Shown here: positions 61,790-64,000 of the stretch, piece after piece | Layout: the number at the start of each line of letters is the position of its first letter | Numbering within the stretch: position 1 is the first letter of the stretch | NCBI RefSeq assembly: GCF_037300705.1 | Contig: NZ_CP147776.1 | Span: 2,852,001 to 2,916,000, forward strand | From: Massilia sp. W12 | GTDB lineage: Bacteria; Pseudomonadota; Gammaproteobacteria; Burkholderiales; Burkholderiaceae_D | Direction: 5' to 3' | Length of the DNA stretch: 64,000 bases | Made by a program: the position numbers and the translations under genes | Notes under the pieces: generated by a model | Databases searched by the model: none | What the model saw: the letters and a program-made list of their open reading frames with translations, nothing else | What the model was told of the DNA's origin: nothing

Positions 61790-62820
61790 GACCCGGCGCG
61801 GCTGGCAAAAAACTGCCCGGCTTGCAGCAAGATGGCGCGCGTTGCGCCCATCCAATCATGCCAGGTATGACCGCCGGCAAAACGGCGCCAGGGCGCTTGC
61901 AAACCATTTTCCTGCAAAATTTCCAACAAGCGCGCATTGCGCGGCGCGACATAATCTTGTGCGCCGCAATACAGTTGCAAGTCGAAGGGCAAGCCGCCCT
62001 GCGGCGCATGCGCCGCCAGCCAGGCCGGCAAATCATGCGCTAATTGCTGCAGCCAGTTTTGCGAAAAAAAACACGAGAGCGCTAAGACCTGGCCGAATTG
62101 GCCGGGCGCGGCAAGCGCCAACGCGAGCGCGTGCACATCATATTGCGCCATCCCGGCCAGCACAGATTGCCCGGGGGACAGGGCCGCGCCGCACTCCGCC
62201 AGCCAGGCCGGCGCCTCCTGTAAAAACCAGGCTTGCCAGGCGGCTTGGCGGCTGTGTTCCACCACACAGGGCAAGGCCAGCATACACGGCGGCAGCATCG
62301 CTTGGCGCATCAAATTGGCGGCGAATTGCGCAATCCGGCCATTCGCGCGCCATTGATTGGACTGCATGCGGTAGCCGTGCAGTAAAAACAAAACCGGCAG
62401 CGCGCCATGCGCACCCGCAGGGCGCCAGAGTTCCATGCTGGCCCCCGGCAAATGGCGGCTGGGACAAGACAGGGTTTGCCATGCGCCATAGTCGCACCCG
62501 GCGTACTCGCTCCAATCGCCCTGCCCCAACAGCAAGCAGGATTGCTGCCCGCCCAAACCATCGGCCACACTCAAAGCGCAAGCCGGATCACAGATTAAGC
62601 ACCCGTCGCAGACAAATTTGTAAAGCCACTGGCCGGGGCGCAAATGCAGACTGATGCGCCACACCCCGTCCGCGCCGCGCTGCATGGGCAGCGGCGCACT
62701 TAACCAGTGCGTCATTTCCCCCACCAAGGCGACCGCCTGCGCAGTTGGCGCATACAGAGAAAATTGCGCCGGCAACAAGCTGCCATTGAGCGCGGCGTGC
62801 GTGTGTAAAAGCTGGAACAT
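61786..62820 (-). CDS. CBM48 + esterase-like (Fes/esterase D fold) protein lacking the nucleophile
   Basis: 344 residues. Residues ~15-100 are an early-set glycogen-binding domain (FSLYAPTAQAVALVGEMTHW; GQWLYKFVCDG). Residues ~120-340 are an alpha/beta hydrolase of the esterase D/Fes group (LFLLHGYRMQSNQW; GGHTWHDW near the end). The nucleophile elbow, normally GxSxGG, reads LAGMAQYD: no serine. It is therefore probably non-catalytic or works differently. Located between the AraC gene and a divergent alpha-amylase. Confidence 0.8.
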   Translation of the reverse strand: MFQLLHTHAALNGSLLPAQFSLYAPTAQAVALVGEMTHWLSAPLPMQRGADGVWRISLHLRPGQWLYKFVCDGCLICDPACALSVADGLGGQQSCLLLGQGDWSEYAGCDYGAWQTLSCPSRHLPGASMELWRPAGAHGALPVLFLLHGYRMQSNQWRANGRIAQFAANLMRQAMLPPCMLALPCVVEHSRQAAWQAWFLQEAPAWLAECGAALSPGQSVLAGMAQYDVHALALALAAPGQFGQVLALSCFFSQNWLQQLAHDLPAWLAAHAPQGGLPFDLQLYCGAQDYVAPRNARLLEILQENGLQAPWRRFAGGHTWHDWMGATRAILLQAGQFFASRAGS

Positions 62821-62870
62821 GGGATTTGGGTGGTGGTGGCTGCGCCATCATACACTGCCCCGCGACACCA

Positions 62871-62886
62871 TTCAAACCGCTTTGAA
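62871..62886. promoter_or_regulatory. Operator-like palindrome TTCAAACCGCTTTGAA
   Basis: Perfect 6-bp arms around CCGC, 50 bp upstream of the CBM48 gene start. Similar to 51788-51803 before isoamylase; LacI-family style. Confidence 0.5.
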
Positions 62887-63074
62887 CAGCATTTTTTCAG
62901 ATGCCGGCTCAAGCGTGCAAAAAGATGGCACGGAACTTGCAAATGAAGCCAGAAGAAGCGCTGCATGAGTCTGCTGCGCCAAGATGGGAGGATATTGCAC
63001 AGAAACAGTGCAAAACTTGTCATTCCTGTATTTTTTCGTCTCATCTTTACAACTCACTTCCATTAAGTGCCAAC

Positions 63075-63086
63075 GCAAGCGCTTGC
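63075..63086. promoter_or_regulatory. Operator-like palindrome GCAAGCGCTTGC
   Basis: Perfect 12-bp palindrome with central CG, upstream of alpha-amylase; typical of LacI/GalR-family sites such as MalR. Confidence 0.5.
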
Positions 63087-63271
63087 ATTGGCATGTCTTT
63101 GCGCACAAAAAATCAAATTTTCCACCAAGTTCTGTGCTAACTTGCCTGCGCTGATCGCGTTTGCCTTGCTAAAACGTTATCTGCGCGGGCGAGAGTATGT
63201 CTATACAACAACAGCCAAGCGCCCGCCGCCCCGCACACCATTCCCAAACACAAGAAAGAGGAAGAATAGAA

Positions 63272-64000
63272 ATGAGACAAGCAAAACAGGTAATTTCCGC
63301 CGGCGCAAAATTCAAAGCGCTTTGGGCTGCACTTTTGGGCGCAGGCGTCTGTCTGGCCATGCCGGCGCAGGCGGCATTCAATTCCAATCAAACCTCGGTG
63401 CAAATGTTCCATTGGAAATGGAAAGACATTGCGCGCGAATGCAGCAACTTCTTAGGCCCGAAAGGTTTTGGCGCGGTGCAAATCTCGCCGCCCACCTCGG
63501 CCTTCAAAGGCACGGCCTGGTGGGATATGTATCAGCCGGTGGACTTCACCAACTTCACCAGCAAAATGGGGAATGAAGCCGAGTTGCAAGCGATGATCAA
63601 CACCTGTCACAACGCCGGGGTGCGGGTGTATGTGGATGTGGTGGGCAATCATTTGGCCGCCGGCAGCGGGGTTTCCACCGCCGGCTTTGCTTTCAATGCC
63701 GCCACCTTCACCTACCCGCGTTTCAGCGCCAGTGATTTTCATCCGGCTTGCGATATCGCCGATGGCGACTACGGCTCGCCCGGCAACCGCAATGCGGTGA
63801 TGAATTGCCGTTTGGTGAAATTGCCCGATTTGAAGACTGAATCGGCCTATGTGCGCACCGAATTGGTGAATTATCTGAAAAAATTGCTGGCCATGGGGGT
63901 GGATGGTTTCCGCTTTGACGCCGCCAAACATATGCATCCCTCGGATGTGCAAGCGCTGGTGGCGGCAATTCCCAAGACCAGCAATGCCGGCGAGGCATTA
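63272..64000 (+). CDS. Secreted alpha-amylase, GH13 (partial, runs off right edge)
   Basis: First 243 residues. Signal peptide ends around LAMPAQA. GH13 barrel: TSVQMFHWKWKDIAREC, GAVQISPPTSAF, WWDMYQPVDFTNF, VYVDVVGNHLAAG (region I, Gly for the usual hydrophobic residue before Asn-His), GVDGFRFDAAKHMHP (region II with nucleophile Asp). GAGGAAG precedes ATG 63272. Cuts internal alpha-1,4 bonds of starch; pairs functionally with the secreted isoamylase. Confidence 0.92.
   Translation, partial: MRQAKQVISAGAKFKALWAALLGAGVCLAMPAQAAFNSNQTSVQMFHWKWKDIARECSNFLGPKGFGAVQISPPTSAFKGTAWWDMYQPVDFTNFTSKMGNEAELQAMINTCHNAGVRVYVDVVGNHLAAGSGVSTAGFAFNAATFTYPRFSASDFHPACDIADGDYGSPGNRNAVMNCRLVKLPDLKTESAYVRTELVNYLKKLLAMGVDGFRFDAAKHMHPSDVQALVAAIPKTSNAGEAL

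Larger units (their letters stand above)
62821..63271. promoter_or_regulatory. Divergent control region of the CBM48 protein and alpha-amylase genes
   Basis: 450 bp without a gene. It holds two palindromes, 62871-62886 and 63075-63086, listed separately. Confidence 0.5.

Overview
The window is GC-rich, gene-dense bacterial chromosome. Its gene families (BtuB/Cob cluster behind a cobalamin riboswitch, EgtD/EgtB pair, CobO, type I-F CRISPR, RtcBA) and base usage suggest a betaproteobacterium, probably Burkholderiales. This is inferred from gene content only; there is no rRNA gene to confirm it.

Layout. 1-2478: end of a type I-F CRISPR-Cas operon (cas1, and cas2-3 running off the left edge), followed by a leader and an array of 70 repeats and 69 spacers (2779-6950), then a small cluster of REP-like repeats. 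7431-19499: core metabolism and repair (exonuclease I, a DnaQ-like exonuclease, pyrF, an EamA exporter, the ergothioneine pair egtD-egtB, a large radical SAM protein, a glutamate-synthase-like protein). About 19460-29857: an accessory island of lower or mixed GC. It holds a DUF4062 gene cut by an IS3-family element, two secreted TPR proteins built of 48-residue repeats, small orphan ORFs, and extra fragments of the 3' end of the neighbouring dacB gene. 29885-39545: dacB, an SDR/OhrR-like pair and a cobalamin uptake and salvage operon under a B12 riboswitch. 39611-49300: a lipid-flavoured cluster (a radical SAM protein resembling tetraether lipid synthase, an atypical Lgt homologue, an MFS-acyltransferase fusion), a FAD oxidoreductase, a CBS protein, metY, a hydrolase and corA. 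49434-51731 and 61786-64000: secreted starch/glycogen enzymes (isoamylase, alpha-amylase) with a CBM48 esterase-like protein and candidate shared operators.

The most striking locus is the RNA-repair operon at 51932-59200. A CARF-AAA+ activator (RtcR) is divergent from a sigma-54 promoter that drives Rsr (bacterial Ro60), a 1.5-kb noncoding stretch, RtcB ligase and RtcA cyclase. The stretch holds 13 related RNA modules on the minus strand. All have a 5' GAATGC and a 3' TTGTC element closing a terminal helix, and an internal A-N-TACA motif. Closing stems covary between units. Long modules alternate with short ones. Three long modules (121-126 nt) carry a permuted tRNA mimic: the T-arm and the 3' acceptor strand come before the 5' acceptor strand and the D-arm, and the acceptor is closed by a short loop. 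They look like Y RNAs of the YrlA type, but as a large, sequence-diverse set inside one operon. The model I infer is that RNA damage sensed by RtcR switches on Rsr, a panel of tRNA-mimicking Y RNAs and the ligase/cyclase pair together.

Downstream of rtcR lie a tiny secreted cysteine peptide, a ParE/RelE-type toxin-antitoxin pair, and a possible ADP-ribosyltransferase-like ORF.
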